A DNA stretch of 64,000 bases from Bacteroides sp. (GTDB lineage Bacteria; Bacteroidota; Bacteroidia; Bacteroidales; Muribaculaceae): assembly GCA_014801585.1 (NCBI GenBank), contig JAAVDX010000024.1, positions 37,221-101,220 on the forward strand, given 5' to 3'. Within the stretch, counting starts at the first letter, position 1, and each line of letters begins with the position of its first letter. Positions 17,941 to 28,756 of this stretch are shown here, in pieces. The translations under genes were made by a program, and so were the position numbers. The notes below the pieces were generated by a model that saw nothing but the letters and a program-made list of their open reading frames with translations, was not told the DNA's origin and made no database searches.

Positions 17941-19122
17941 CCCTCCGGTAGAGGTCTCCTTATAGAGCGAAGGCAAATCATGACCTGTCTCTTTCATCAC
18001 CTTCACCAGTTTGTCAAACGACACCCGATGACTTCCATCCGTAAAACTTGCGTAAATATTGGCATCCAGAGCGCGGGCCGCAGCATAGGCATTACGTTCG
18101 ATGCAAGGTATCTGCACGAGTCCACATACCGGGTCACACGTCATGCCAAGATGATGTTCAAGTCCCATCTCCGCTGCATATTCTATCTGAGCCGGACTGC
18201 CTCCGAAGAGCTGACTGGCGGCCGCTGCTGCCATCGCACATGCTACTCCTACCTCTCCCTGACAACCAACCTCTGCACCGGAAATTGACGCATTCTGTTT
18301 CACGACGTTGCCGAACAGACCGGCGGTGGCGAGCGCATGTAGCATCTGCATCTCGGGAAATTCGCGGCTCTTCCAAAGATGATACAGAACTCCCGGAACA
18401 ACTCCGCATGAGCCGCACGTCGGTGCTGTCACGATGACTCCGCCCGAGGCATTCTCTTCGCTGACTGCGAGAGCATACGCGAATACCCGGCCGCGCGATT
18501 TGAGATTATCGCGATACCCTCCGGCTTTCACGTAATATGAATTGGCTTTTCGCTGAAGATTGAGCGGACCGGGAAGTCGGCCTTCATGAGCGAGTCCGCG
18601 CTCTACTGCCGTTTTCATGGCTTCCCAGACTTCCCGGAGATATTCCCAGATCTGTGGTCCTTCACATTGTTCGACATATTCCCAGTAGGAGCGCCCCGTG
18701 CGTTCGCAATATTGCATAATCTCTGTCAGCGAATCGAGATTGTAGAGTTCCGGTGTACCTTCGTGCAGTTTCCCTTCCTCTTCGATCGCTCCGCCTCCTA
18801 CGCTGTAATACGTCTTCTCATCTGTAGGAAATCCGATGCCGTCAAGCGATCGGATTGTCATCGCGTTGGGATGATAGGGGAGAAACACTTCCGGCTTCCA
18901 TATGAATTTTACCGGCATGTCTGATTGTGACAGCACATCGTAGATGGCGGTGTCTGTCATGTGACCCTTGCCGGTAGCTGCCAACGATCCATATAGGGTC
19001 ACTTCAAATCCTGCGGCTCCTTTATGAGTGGCTAAAAACATCTCGGCTGCCTTCCGTGGTCCCATTGTGTGCGACGAGGATGGTCCGGTGCCGATACGGA
19101 ATATTTCGCGTATAGATTTCAT
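17914..19122 (-). CDS. sdaA: L-serine ammonia-lyase (iron-sulfur serine dehydratase)
   Basis: Converts L-serine to pyruvate and ammonia using a [4Fe-4S] cluster. The 402-residue single-chain protein contains both domains found in E. coli SdaA. The N-terminal beta domain starts with RIGTGPSSSHTMGP and the C-terminal alpha domain carries the cluster cysteines in TAPTCGSCGVVPG, VGCQGEVGVAC and CDPVCGLVQIPC. It is somewhat shorter than E. coli SdaA (454 residues). The end GGLAKDYTQM is fixed by the hairpin that overlaps it. A weak promoter candidate lies upstream at 19221-19252. Confidence 0.93.
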   Translation of the reverse strand: MKSIREIFRIGTGPSSSHTMGPRKAAEMFLATHKGAAGFEVTLYGSLAATGKGHMTDTAIYDVLSQSDMPVKFIWKPEVFLPYHPNAMTIRSLDGIGFPTDEKTYYSVGGGAIEEEGKLHEGTPELYNLDSLTEIMQYCERTGRSYWEYVEQCEGPQIWEYLREVWEAMKTAVERGLAHEGRLPGPLNLQRKANSYYVKAGGYRDNLKSRGRVFAYALAVSEENASGGVIVTAPTCGSCGVVPGVLYHLWKSREFPEMQMLHALATAGLFGNVVKQNASISGAEVGCQGEVGVACAMAAAAASQLFGGSPAQIEYAAEMGLEHHLGMTCDPVCGLVQIPCIERNAYAAARALDANIYASFTDGSHRVSFDKLVKVMKETGHDLPSLYKETSTGGLAKDYTQM

Positions 19123-19220
19123 AAGGTATTCTGATTCTTATATTTTGAGGAGATAAGATGTTTAATTCTAGCTTATTTTTAGCCTGAGCTGCTGACTTCT
19201 CGCAGATTTCGGGCCAAATG

Positions 19221-19252
19221 CAAAATTACAAAATTAATTCTAATCGTGCAAC
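19221..19252 (-). promoter_or_regulatory. Possible promoter of the serine dehydratase gene
   Basis: On the minus strand TAATTTTG (19228-19221) is preceded, 20 bp upstream, by GTTG (19252-19249), one base from the -33 consensus TTTG. It lies about 100 bp before the start codon. Confidence 0.4.
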
Positions 19253-19278
19253 CTTGCTTTCAACCGGGCGCCATTCGT

Positions 19279-19309
19279 TTTGTCGGCTCAGGAAATTTTA
19301 GTAATTTTG
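19279..19309 (+). promoter_or_regulatory. Bacteroidota-type promoter for the TonB-dependent receptor
   Basis: TTTG at 19279-19282, a 19-bp spacer and TAATTTTG at 19302-19309 match the consensus fully. Transcription should start near 19315, just before the earliest possible start codon at 19340. Confidence 0.75.
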
Positions 19310-19339
19310 TAGCAATTATCCTCGCTGCTCAGCTTCTGA

Positions 19340-21811
19340 ATGTTGTGCAGTTCTGTGGATTATTCTCTCCCCCTTCTCTCTTCTTTATCTTTGTTTCTTC
19401 CCGATACTTATCGTTTCTTAACCTCTCTTCAACTTAAACTGTCTGAAGTCTTGAAACATCTTGGATTTCATATATTGCCCTTTTCGGCAAAGATTATGGC
19501 GTTGACTCTCTCTCTGACCTTTGTCACGGAGGTGATGGCAAAAGTAACGCTTAATGTCAATCCCGAACATATAGAGGGGGTTGAAGCACTTGCCGAATCC
19601 GAACAATTGGAACAGCGTGATTCTGTCCCAACCGTTTCTGAAACGCTGCTTGATGAATTGGATGTAGTAGCCGTCAAAGGTCATACCAATTATCGTCAGC
19701 GCTCAATGTCGGGTAATCATCTTTCCCTTGCCAGAGCGGAAAACCTCGGTGTTGTCGGGATTAAGGGGATGAGTGATGTCGTCCCTAATTTCTATATGCC
19801 CGATTATGGTTCGCGTATTACGTCCTCTATCTATGTCCGCGGAATAGGTGCGCGAATGGATCAGCCTGCCGTGGGTCTGACGGTCGACAACGTGGGTATT
19901 ATGAATAAGAATGCCTATGATTTCGACGTGGCGGATGTGGCCTATGTTGAGATGGTACGCGGTCCGCAATCTTCGCTTTTCGGTCGTAATACGATGACCG
20001 GTATGATCAATATCCGTTCGATTTCTCCATGGGATTATCAGGGATGGCGATCTACTGTGATGATCGGTCTTCGTTCTCTTTTCAAATTCAATATCGGTTG
20101 GTATCATCAGTTTAACGATAAGGCCGCTATGTCCGCTTCCGGAAATTTCTATCGCTACGGAGGCAAATTTATCAATGAATATGATGATAAGACAGTGGAC
20201 AAGGAGGTATATGGTGGTATGCGTATTAAGAATTATTACAATCCTTCTGATGCCGTAAAGATTGCCAATTCGTTCTCGTTCTCTCTATTGCGTCAGGGTG
20301 GCTACCCCTATGAGTCTGTGGCTACCGGTAAGATTTCATATAATGACACGTGTTTCTATCGCCGGTTTATGCTTACGGATGGCCTGACTGTCAATGCTCG
20401 GTTGCCCAAGAATCTGACCCTTATGTCGGTCACTACCTTGCAACATCTTAATGATAATATGACGCTCGACCAGGACTTCCTGCCGGAGTCGTATTTTACT
20501 CTGACGCAGAAGACTCGTGAAACGGCTATTACACAAGATATAATGCTGCGCGGTTTGGCCCTCGGAGATACGTATCACTGGATGGTTGGTGCGTATGGGT
20601 TTTATCGCCATCAGCGGATGATGGCGCCGGTGACGTTTAAGGAGGAGGGGATTGAGCGTCTTATCGTGCGCCATCGCAATGAGGCAAATCCCTTTTATCC
20701 GATTAAATGGGATACCGATGAAATGCCTCTCGACAGCTATTTTTCGCTCCCTTCCGGTGGCTTCGCCATATATCATGAATCTCGATATGACCTCGGTCGT
20801 TGGAATTTTGCTGCCGCTCTCCGTCTCGATTATGAGCGTATCAGTCTTAACTATGACAATTATTGTGACTCGGGTTATGAGATGTATAATAATCCTTCCG
20901 GCCTGCTTCCGATTCCTGAGAGTGCCCAACCTTATCGTCATGTCCCGGTAGATATTTCAATGCATGGTAGCCTTAAAAATGATTATCTTCAGTTTTCTCC
21001 CAAGGTGAGTGCAATCTATAATCTTCCTGATGTGACTCTTGGTAATCTTTATGCCTCGATTGGTAAAGGTTTCAAAGCCGGTGGTTTCAACACGCAGATG
21101 TTCTCGGATGTCCTTCAGCAGAAAGTTATGGAGTTTATGGGGCTTTCTGCTCAATATTCGGTGGAGGATATTGTCAGCTATAAGCCTGAGAAGAGTTGGA
21201 GTTTTGAAATCGGTTCTCACCTGAATTTCCTTAATTCGAATATGCGTGTCGATCTGTCGGTATTTTATATCGATTGCCGCGATCAGCAGCTGACAGTATT
21301 CCCTCCGGGTGAGACTACGGGCCGAATGATGACCAATGCCGGTAAGACTCGGAGTGTAGGCGGTGAGGTGACCGTTGACTATAATCCGATGAAGACTCTG
21401 AATCTTATGGCTACATATGGTTTTACTGATGCCCGGTTCCTGAATTATGAGAGTGGGGGTGTGAGTTATAAGGGTAAGCGCGTGCCTTATGCCCCTTCAA
21501 ATACCCTCTTTCTTCAAGCTACATATCTTCAATCGGTAAGTAGTAAAAATCTCTATTTTATCGAACTCTCGGCCAATTTCAATGGAGCCGGAAGTATCTA
21601 TTGGAATGAGTCTAACTCACTCCGCCAGAATTTCTACGGTCTGCTCGGTATTAATATCGCATATAAGGCTCCTAAATGGAGTCTCGAACTTTGGGGCAAT
21701 AACCTTACTAATACTAAATATTCCACTTTCTATTTCCTGTCTATGGGTAATGAGTTTTTGCAGCGCGGAAAGGCTACTCAGATCGGTTTGACTGTCAGAG
21801 CCCATTTCTGA
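19340..21811 (+). CDS. TonB-dependent outer-membrane receptor
   Basis: Outer-membrane beta-barrel that imports a ligand with TonB energy. The plug domain spans about 110-230 (NFYMPDYGSRITSSIYVRGI, then VRGPQSSLFGRNTMTGMINI, the typical plug end). The rest is a barrel rich in aromatic strands, ending in the C-terminal Phe of VRAHF. It has no N-terminal carboxypeptidase-regulatory domain and no SusD gene beside it, so it is not a SusCD pair. The Fe-siderophore/vitamin type of receptor is more likely; the substrate is unknown. The start is uncertain: 19340 gives 823 residues, but an ATG at 19496 before a hydrophobic signal (MALTLSLTFVTEVMA) is also possible. A gene for a lipoprotein follows with its own promoter. 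Confidence 0.88.
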   Translation: MLCSSVDYSLPLLSSLSLFLPDTYRFLTSLQLKLSEVLKHLGFHILPFSAKIMALTLSLTFVTEVMAKVTLNVNPEHIEGVEALAESEQLEQRDSVPTVSETLLDELDVVAVKGHTNYRQRSMSGNHLSLARAENLGVVGIKGMSDVVPNFYMPDYGSRITSSIYVRGIGARMDQPAVGLTVDNVGIMNKNAYDFDVADVAYVEMVRGPQSSLFGRNTMTGMINIRSISPWDYQGWRSTVMIGLRSLFKFNIGWYHQFNDKAAMSASGNFYRYGGKFINEYDDKTVDKEVYGGMRIKNYYNPSDAVKIANSFSFSLLRQGGYPYESVATGKISYNDTCFYRRFMLTDGLTVNARLPKNLTLMSVTTLQHLNDNMTLDQDFLPESYFTLTQKTRETAITQDIMLRGLALGDTYHWMVGAYGFYRHQRMMAPVTFKEEGIERLIVRHRNEANPFYPIKWDTDEMPLDSYFSLPSGGFAIYHESRYDLGRWNFAAALRLDYERISLNYDNYCDSGYEMYNNPSGLLPIPESAQPYRHVPVDISMHGSLKNDYLQFSPKVSAIYNLPDVTLGNLYASIGKGFKAGGFNTQMFSDVLQQKVMEFMGLSAQYSVEDIVSYKPEKSWSFEIGSHLNFLNSNMRVDLSVFYIDCRDQQLTVFPPGETTGRMMTNAGKTRSVGGEVTVDYNPMKTLNLMATYGFTDARFLNYESGGVSYKGKRVPYAPSNTLFLQATYLQSVSSKNLYFIELSANFNGAGSIYWNESNSLRQNFYGLLGINIAYKAPKWSLELWGNNLTNTKYSTFYFLSMGNEFLQRGKATQIGLTVRAHF

Positions 21812-21934
21812 GATAACCCTTTTTCTACATGCGTGGATTATGAAGATGTTGGTAAGGGGTGAATATTCGGAATTAGTAAGGAATAAGAAAGTTATTATAA
21901 AGAAAGTTAAGAGAGGGGAGCGGTAACCTTCGGA

Positions 21935-21966
21935 TTTGGAGAATTCACAAAAAGTTAGTAACTTTG
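21935..21966 (+). promoter_or_regulatory. Bacteroidota-type promoter for the lipoprotein gene
   Basis: TTTG at 21935-21938, a 20-bp spacer and TAACTTTG at 21959-21966 match the consensus. The expected start of transcription is about 40 bp before the ATG at 22010. Confidence 0.75.
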
Positions 21967-22009
21967 ACGAATCAAATTTTTAGAAATTTTTCTGAACTAA
22001 TCTAACGAT

Positions 22010-22927
22010 ATGACTATTAAGAATATAACACTAGGTTTGCTCCTTGGCGCGATGTCAATGGGGCTTTCATCATGTCTGGGCGATCCGGAAAACAAATCTT
22101 CCTTCTCTGTCAACGTAAGTAATATGATCTTCCCGGATAATCCGGCGGAAGAAGTGTCCGTAGATCAGAATTGTACTTATAATATTGCCCTTGACGGCGT
22201 TAATAACACGATCACAATCGGCACAAGTACCCTTTCGCTCGATGGAAAGAATAATGTCTCGTTCACTACTAATGAGATGAAAGGATTGGTCGCTTCGGTC
22301 AGCTCTATGGGATATCAGAGCGGTTCGTTTGCCAATGGGCAGGCTCACCTCAGCAATGGTGAGGAGATTACGCGGCTTGGCGGTTATTTTACTACTGTCG
22401 TAGCTTCTTATGCTGTAGCCGGCGATCCGTTCCCTATCACTACTTCCGTGCCGATGCTCGTCATGAGCTATCGTACGAATAATGCGCTTATACGCACTTT
22501 CAGTACCGACGCTTTCTTTCAGGGTCAGACTAAGACTACCTATGCTTTCGGAGGTCAGGAGCAATCTTTCGTTACTGATGAAGCCGTCTATCGTGTGAAG
22601 TTCTCAAGCGATATGAAGAAGGCTAATGTAGTACTTTATAATATCCGTTTCGCATCGCAGATGCCGCGTCCGTTGCAGGCTGTGGTGCTTAAGGATGTCC
22701 CCGTGACTCTCTCTCGTGCCGGTTATACTCTGGAAATATCCGATTGTATTCCGGAAATGCTCGAGTCGGGTGCGCTTACTCCTTATCCCTCTTATACTTT
22801 TGACTCTTTCAAGTTGATGTCCGTTTCCGACGATCTTACTCAGATCTCTTGCGAGTATGTAGTCAACGGATCCTTCAAGGGTTCTTTTTCCGGTCGTAGC
22901 TGCGCTGCCTTCAGCGCTCAGCAGTAA
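22010..22927 (+). CDS. Lipoprotein of unknown function
   Basis: A 305-residue protein with a lipoprotein signal peptide (MTIKNITLGLLLGAMSMGLS, then SC with the lipidated Cys at 22). LGDPE follows, an acidic stretch like that favouring surface exposure in Bacteroidota. The mature part is predicted beta-rich, with an N-terminal repeat-like fold and a C-terminal half with strand patterns such as VNGSFKGSFSG. I do not recognise a family. It follows the TonB-dependent receptor but has its own strong promoter; a role as its surface partner is only a guess. Confidence 0.7.
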   Translation: MTIKNITLGLLLGAMSMGLSSCLGDPENKSSFSVNVSNMIFPDNPAEEVSVDQNCTYNIALDGVNNTITIGTSTLSLDGKNNVSFTTNEMKGLVASVSSMGYQSGSFANGQAHLSNGEEITRLGGYFTTVVASYAVAGDPFPITTSVPMLVMSYRTNNALIRTFSTDAFFQGQTKTTYAFGGQEQSFVTDEAVYRVKFSSDMKKANVVLYNIRFASQMPRPLQAVVLKDVPVTLSRAGYTLEISDCIPEMLESGALTPYPSYTFDSFKLMSVSDDLTQISCEYVVNGSFKGSFSGRSCAAFSAQQ

Positions 22928-23024
22928 ATGCCAGTGCCTTCAGGATGCATTGCCGCTGAGTTATCAGCAGCTTTATCCTGTGCGATTTTCTTCTCGGGAA
23001 AATCCGAAGTCGGGGGCTTAAAAT

Positions 23025-23055
23025 TTTGATATTTAAGATTTTTTAAATATCTTTG
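23025..23055 (+). promoter_or_regulatory. Promoter of the nuo-atp-nuo supercluster
   Basis: TTTG at 23025-23028, a 19-bp spacer and TATCTTTG at 23048-23055 match the Bacteroidota consensus exactly. It lies about 75 bp before nuoA. No comparable site is seen before atpD (26912-26984) or nuoI. Confidence 0.8.
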
Positions 23056-23129
23056 TGAATAATTTTACGTAGCGAGCTAAGGCCCGAATCGTATAATAGA
23101 AAGTAATTACCTAACTATCAATCGATAAA

Positions 23130-23501
23130 ATGAGTTTATTATTGGAGATTGGCAATGGCACACTGGCTATCACAGCCGTGCTGACGGGTATTCTTCTCGT
23201 CGTTGCCGCCACAGTGATAGCAAAATTGATTTCGCCGAAGTCATATACTGCGAAAAAAGTTGAGACTTTCGAGTGTGGTATCCCCACTCGAGGCGAATCT
23301 ATGATTCAGTTTAAGACCGGCTATTACATCTTCGCGATTCTGTTCCTGATCTTCGATGTTGAGACTGTATTCCTTTATCCCTGGGCTGTAGTGGCTCGTG
23401 ATCTCGGAGTGCAGAGCCTTCTTTGCATCGGAATCTTTATGGTTATTCTTATCTTAGGTCTGGCTTATGCCTGGAAGAAAGGAGCGCTGAAATGGAAGTG
23501 A
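23130..23501 (+). CDS. nuoA: NADH-quinone oxidoreductase subunit A
   Basis: Small membrane subunit of complex I at the junction of the membrane and quinone modules. The 123-residue protein has three transmembrane helices (about 12-34, 67-87 and 92-113), with the conserved loop between helices 1 and 2 containing [12 protein letters not shown], including the functionally important Cys. First gene of the cluster, with the promoter at 23025-23055. Its last 10 bases overlap nuoB. Confidence 0.95.
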   Translation: MSLLLEIGNGTLAITAVLTGILLVVAATVIAKLISPKSYTAKKVETFECGIPTRGESMIQFKTGYYIFAILFLIFDVETVFLYPWAVVARDLGVQSLLCIGIFMVILILGLAYAWKKGALKWK

Positions 23502-24103
23502 AAATCAAGAGCATGAAGCATGAGGACTTCAAAGACAACGAGTATATCGATAAACTCGTAGAAGAACTCAATGCGTCCGGCGCGAATGTTGCTGTCGGCA
23601 ATCTCAACCAACTTATCAACTGGGGCATCTCCAACTCGCTCTGGCCTCTCTGCTTCGGCACGTCGTGCTGTGCAATTGAATTCATGAGCCTCGGTGCGGC
23701 TCGTTACGATATGGCACGCTTCGGTTTCGAGGTGGCACGTAACAGTCCCCGTCAGGCTGACTATATTATGGTGCAGGGCACAATCGTGCATCGCATGGCG
23801 CCCGCAATGATACGTCTGTATGAGCAGCTTGCCGAGCCGAAGTACGTTATCGCATGCGGCGGCTGCGCAGTTTCCGGCGGTCCGTTCAAGAATAGCTATT
23901 GCGTCGTGCCGGGTGTCGACAAGATTCTTCCCGTTGACGTATATATCCCCGGTTGTCCTCCGCGTCCTGAAGCGTTCTTCTACGGCCTGATGCAGCTTCA
24001 GCGTAAAATCAAAGTTCAGAAGTTCTTCGGCGGAATCAATCGTAAGCAGAAACGCGAGGAATTCTTCGCCGCTCATCCCGAGGATCGCGGCCTCCTCTCC
24101 TGA
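23492..24103 (+). CDS. nuoB: NADH-quinone oxidoreductase subunit B (N2 cluster)
   Basis: Carries the terminal [4Fe-4S] cluster N2 that hands electrons to quinone. Cluster ligands are visible in [10 protein letters not shown] (the tandem cysteines), [10 protein letters not shown] and [10 protein letters not shown]. The ATG at 23492 ([13 protein letters not shown], 203 residues) is the likely start because GGAG sits at the right distance (23481-23484) and the longer upstream frame only reads through nuoA. The 10-bp overlap with nuoA implies coupled translation. Confidence 0.95.
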   Translation: MEVKIKSMKHEDFKDNEYIDKLVEELNASGANVAVGNLNQLINWGISNSLWPLCFGTSCCAIEFMSLGAARYDMARFGFEVARNSPRQADYIMVQGTIVHRMAPAMIRLYEQLAEPKYVIACGGCAVSGGPFKNSYCVVPGVDKILPVDVYIPGCPPRPEAFFYGLMQLQRKIKVQKFFGGINRKQKREEFFAAHPEDRGLLS

Positions 24104-24155
24104 TTCAAATTCATAGAATCCCAATCCCCTTAATCCCCCAGACAATCTCACAATC

Positions 24156-25793
24156 ATGAGCGATATAAAGGAAATTATCAGCGGTGTGTGCCCGGAAGCA
24201 ATTTTCGTCGAGGGCGGCGAAGCTCTTCAGGTGAATGTGCCTGCCGAAAAATGGCATGACTTCGCCCTCACACTCCGTGATGACCGACGTCTCGGCTTTG
24301 ACCTTCTGACGGCCGTTGTCGGTATGGACTGGAAAGACAGTCTCGGTGTGATCTACTATCTTACTTCTACTTCCCGCGGTTGGGATATGCTTGAAGTGAA
24401 GGTGGTAGCTCCCGACATGAAGGATCCCTATATTCATACTGTATCCGACATCTGGAAAGTTGCAAATTTCCAGGAACGTGAAGTCTATGACTTCTTCGGC
24501 ATTAAATTCATCAATCATCCCGACATGCGTCGCATGTTCCTCCGTAATGATTGGGTTGGTCATCCCCTCCGCAAGGATTATGATGCCGATCCTCAAAAGA
24601 ATCCTATCCGTCTGAATGATGAGGTCAATGAGGATGATACCGTCTCTTACGTACAGGATGAAAAGGGTAAGATTAAGAAGGTGCCCGGTAAGGTGTTTGA
24701 GGAAAATGATTATGTTGTCAATTTCGGTCCTCAACACCCCTCTACCCACGGTGTGATGCGTATGCGCGCCGGTGTCGACGGTGAGACCATTACTAAGGTC
24801 GATATGATGTCCGGTTATATCCATCGTGGTATTGAGAAGCTTTCGGAAGGCCTCGGCTATCCCCAGATTCTCCACTTCACTGACCGTATGGACTATATGT
24901 CGGCTCATCAGAACCGCCATTGTCTCTGTATGTGTATCGAGAAGGCTCTCGGTCTGGAAGTTCCCCGTCGTGCTCAGGTGATCCGTGTGATGATGGATGA
25001 ACTTATGCGTATCTCAAGCCATCTGCTCGCCTTCGGTTGTACCGCTATGGACCTCGGTGCTACCACTGCCTTCTTCTATGGCTTCCGCGAGCGTGAAATG
25101 GTGCTTGATATCTTTGAAAAGACTTGTGGTGCCCGTATGTCGATGAACTATAACGTTATCGGCGGCGTGATTGCAGATCTTCATCCCGATTTCGTAAAGG
25201 ATGTAAAGGAACTTATCCGCATCATGCCTGAGCGTCTGAAGGAGTATCACACTGTCTTCACCGGTAACATCATTGCTCAGAATCGTCTGAAAGGTGTAGG
25301 TCATCTTTCGAAAGAGGACGCTATCAATTATGCAATCACCGGTCCGTCAGGACGTGGCTCCAATTGGAGCAATGACTGCCGTAAGGTTCGCCCCTATTCT
25401 ATCTATAGCGAACTCGATTTCGAGGAGTGTCTCGAGACCGGTTGCGATTCTTTCGCACGCTATATGGTGCGTATGCGTGAAATCGAACAGAGCTGCAAAA
25501 TTCTTGAACAGCTCGTTGATAATATCCCCGAGGGTGAGATCCGCGCAATGAATGTGCCTAAGGTTGTCAAACTCCCCGTCGGCCATTGGTATGCTCAGGT
25601 TGAGGCTTCGAGAGGCACTTTCGGTGTCTATATCGAGTCTGACGGCACTAAGAATCCTTATCGTGTCCACTTCCAGAGCCCTTGCTTCAATCTCATCGGA
25701 GTTATGGATCTCTGCTGTCAGGGCCATATGATCGCCGACCTTATTACTATCGGTGCAGCTCTCGACTTCGTGATTCCCGATATTGACCGCTAA
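24156..25793 (+). CDS. nuoCD: NADH-quinone oxidoreductase subunits C and D fused
   Basis: Fused peripheral-arm subunits of complex I. Residues 1-180 are the NuoC (30-kDa) part, with the signature WKVANFQEREVYDFFGIKF and HPLRKDY. A charged linker (about 152-182) leads to the NuoD (49-kDa) part beginning NFGPQHPSTHGVMR, which forms the quinone pocket with NuoB. It ends DLITIGAALDFVIPDIDR, the standard NuoD end. The total of 545 residues is typical of Bacteroidota fusions. It follows nuoB by 52 bp and precedes nuoH by 41 bp. Confidence 0.95.
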   Translation: MSDIKEIISGVCPEAIFVEGGEALQVNVPAEKWHDFALTLRDDRRLGFDLLTAVVGMDWKDSLGVIYYLTSTSRGWDMLEVKVVAPDMKDPYIHTVSDIWKVANFQEREVYDFFGIKFINHPDMRRMFLRNDWVGHPLRKDYDADPQKNPIRLNDEVNEDDTVSYVQDEKGKIKKVPGKVFEENDYVVNFGPQHPSTHGVMRMRAGVDGETITKVDMMSGYIHRGIEKLSEGLGYPQILHFTDRMDYMSAHQNRHCLCMCIEKALGLEVPRRAQVIRVMMDELMRISSHLLAFGCTAMDLGATTAFFYGFREREMVLDIFEKTCGARMSMNYNVIGGVIADLHPDFVKDVKELIRIMPERLKEYHTVFTGNIIAQNRLKGVGHLSKEDAINYAITGPSGRGSNWSNDCRKVRPYSIYSELDFEECLETGCDSFARYMVRMREIEQSCKILEQLVDNIPEGEIRAMNVPKVVKLPVGHWYAQVEASRGTFGVYIESDGTKNPYRVHFQSPCFNLIGVMDLCCQGHMIADLITIGAALDFVIPDIDR

Positions 25794-25834
25794 ACAAGAT
25801 TTACCCATTAGACATCAAAATATAAATATCCGTT

Positions 25835-26911
25835 ATGTTTGATTTTGGAAAATGGACCTCTGCCTTCAACGACCTGCTGCTCGGCTGTATGCCTGAGTGG
25901 TGTGCCGTATTGATTGAATGTGTTCTGATCGCAGTGGCCATTCTGGGCGCCTATACCGTGCTTGCCCTCTTCTATATCCTTTATGAACGTAAGTTGTGCG
26001 CATGGTTCCAGTGTCGTCTCGGCCCGATGCGTGTGGGTCCCTGGGGTCTGCTCCAGGTGTTCGCCGATATGTTCAAGATCCTCATTAAGGAGATCATCAG
26101 TATCAAGAACACTGATAAGTTCCTCTTCCGTCTGGCTCCCTTTATCGTGATTGTATCCTCTGTCACGATGTTGGCTTGTCTGCCTTGGGGCAACGGTCTG
26201 CAGATCATTAACTTTAATATCGGTATCTTCTTCATTCTCGCTGTCTCTTCTGTCGGTGTGCTCGGTATTCTCCTCGCCGGTTGGTCGTCCAACAATAAGT
26301 ACACTCTTATCGGTGCAATCCGAAGCGGCGCTCAGATGGTAAGTTATGAGATCTCTCTTGGTCTGTCGATTATTACTATCGTCCTCTTCGCAGGCACCAT
26401 GAATATCAACGAACTCGTAATGGAGCAGGAGAGCGCTTGGTTTCTCTTCCGCGGTCATATCCCGGCAATCATCGCCTTCCTTATCTATATCGTAGCAGCA
26501 ACGGCTGAGACCAACCGTGGTCCCTTCGACCTTCCGGAGGCTGAACACGAGCTCGTGGCCGGTTACCACACCGAGTATTCCGGTATCACTTTTGGCTTCT
26601 ATTATCTCGCCGAATATCTGAATCTCTTCATCGTGTCGGGTATCGCTTCTCTGATGTTCCTCGGTGGCTGGATGCCTCTCCACATTCCCGGATGGGAAGC
26701 CTTCAACAATATTATGAACTATATCCCTTCTATCGTATGGTTCCTCGGTAAGGCTTTCTTCATCTCGTTTGTCATCATCTGGTTCAAGTGGACTTTCCCG
26801 CGTGTGCGTATCGACCAGCTCCTCGCTTTCGAATGGAAGTATCTTATGCCCCTTTCGCTCGCCAATCTCGTGCTTATGGCAGTGTTCGTGGCTCTCAACT
26901 GGCATTTCTAA
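25835..26911 (+). CDS. nuoH: NADH-quinone oxidoreductase subunit H
   Basis: Membrane subunit that, with NuoA/B/D, forms the quinone cavity. The 358-residue protein has about eight helices. Signature parts are YILYERKLCAWFQCRLGPMR near the first loop and AETNRGPFDLPEAEHELVAG in the central loop, with the conserved acidic residues. In other Bacteroidales the next gene is nuoI; here the whole atp operon comes next and nuoI appears 7.2 kb downstream. There is a 73-bp gap to atpD with no promoter or terminator that I can see. Confidence 0.95.
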   Translation: MFDFGKWTSAFNDLLLGCMPEWCAVLIECVLIAVAILGAYTVLALFYILYERKLCAWFQCRLGPMRVGPWGLLQVFADMFKILIKEIISIKNTDKFLFRLAPFIVIVSSVTMLACLPWGNGLQIINFNIGIFFILAVSSVGVLGILLAGWSSNNKYTLIGAIRSGAQMVSYEISLGLSIITIVLFAGTMNINELVMEQESAWFLFRGHIPAIIAFLIYIVAATAETNRGPFDLPEAEHELVAGYHTEYSGITFGFYYLAEYLNLFIVSGIASLMFLGGWMPLHIPGWEAFNNIMNYIPSIVWFLGKAFFISFVIIWFKWTFPRVRIDQLLAFEWKYLMPLSLANLVLMAVFVALNWHF

Positions 26912-26939
26912 TCATGCCGTCTAATATCTGAAAATTTAA

Positions 26940-28484
<1,545 letters not shown>

Positions 28485-28506
28485 ACACTATTAATACTGA
28501 CCGACG

Positions 28507-28743
28507 ATGACACTTGAACTCATCTCTTCCCACGAAATCCTCTTCAAGGGCGAGGCTGAATCCGTCACTCTCCCCGGCGTACTCGGATCTTTTACGGTGC
28601 TGAAGAATCATGCCCCGTTGATATCCGTGCTTCAGGCCGGAAGCGTGAAGTATCGTACTCCGGAGGGTGCAGAGAAGAGCGTCGATATCAAAGGTGGACT
28701 GGTCGACGTCGATAACAACGTGATCGCAGTCTGCGTCTATTAA
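28507..28743 (+). CDS. atpC: ATP synthase F1 subunit epsilon (short form)
   Basis: Central-stalk subunit that joins gamma to the c-ring. At 78 residues it is only the N-terminal beta sandwich (LELISSHEILFKGEAESVTL, PGVLGSFTVLKNHAPLIS); the C-terminal helical hairpin that blocks ATP hydrolysis in E. coli is absent. This short form is common in Bacteroidota and means epsilon-based inhibition cannot operate here. It starts 22 bp after atpD. Confidence 0.93.
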   Translation: MTLELISSHEILFKGEAESVTLPGVLGSFTVLKNHAPLISVLQAGSVKYRTPEGAEKSVDIKGGLVDVDNNVIAVCVY

Positions 28744-28756
28744 TCCCTTATTTCGA

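Noticed and set aside
25808..26905. 365-codon minus-strand open frame opposite nuoH
   Set aside because: Composition (His/Asp/Glu/Arg-rich, no hydrophobic core) is that of a reversed membrane-protein gene; nuoH is certain.
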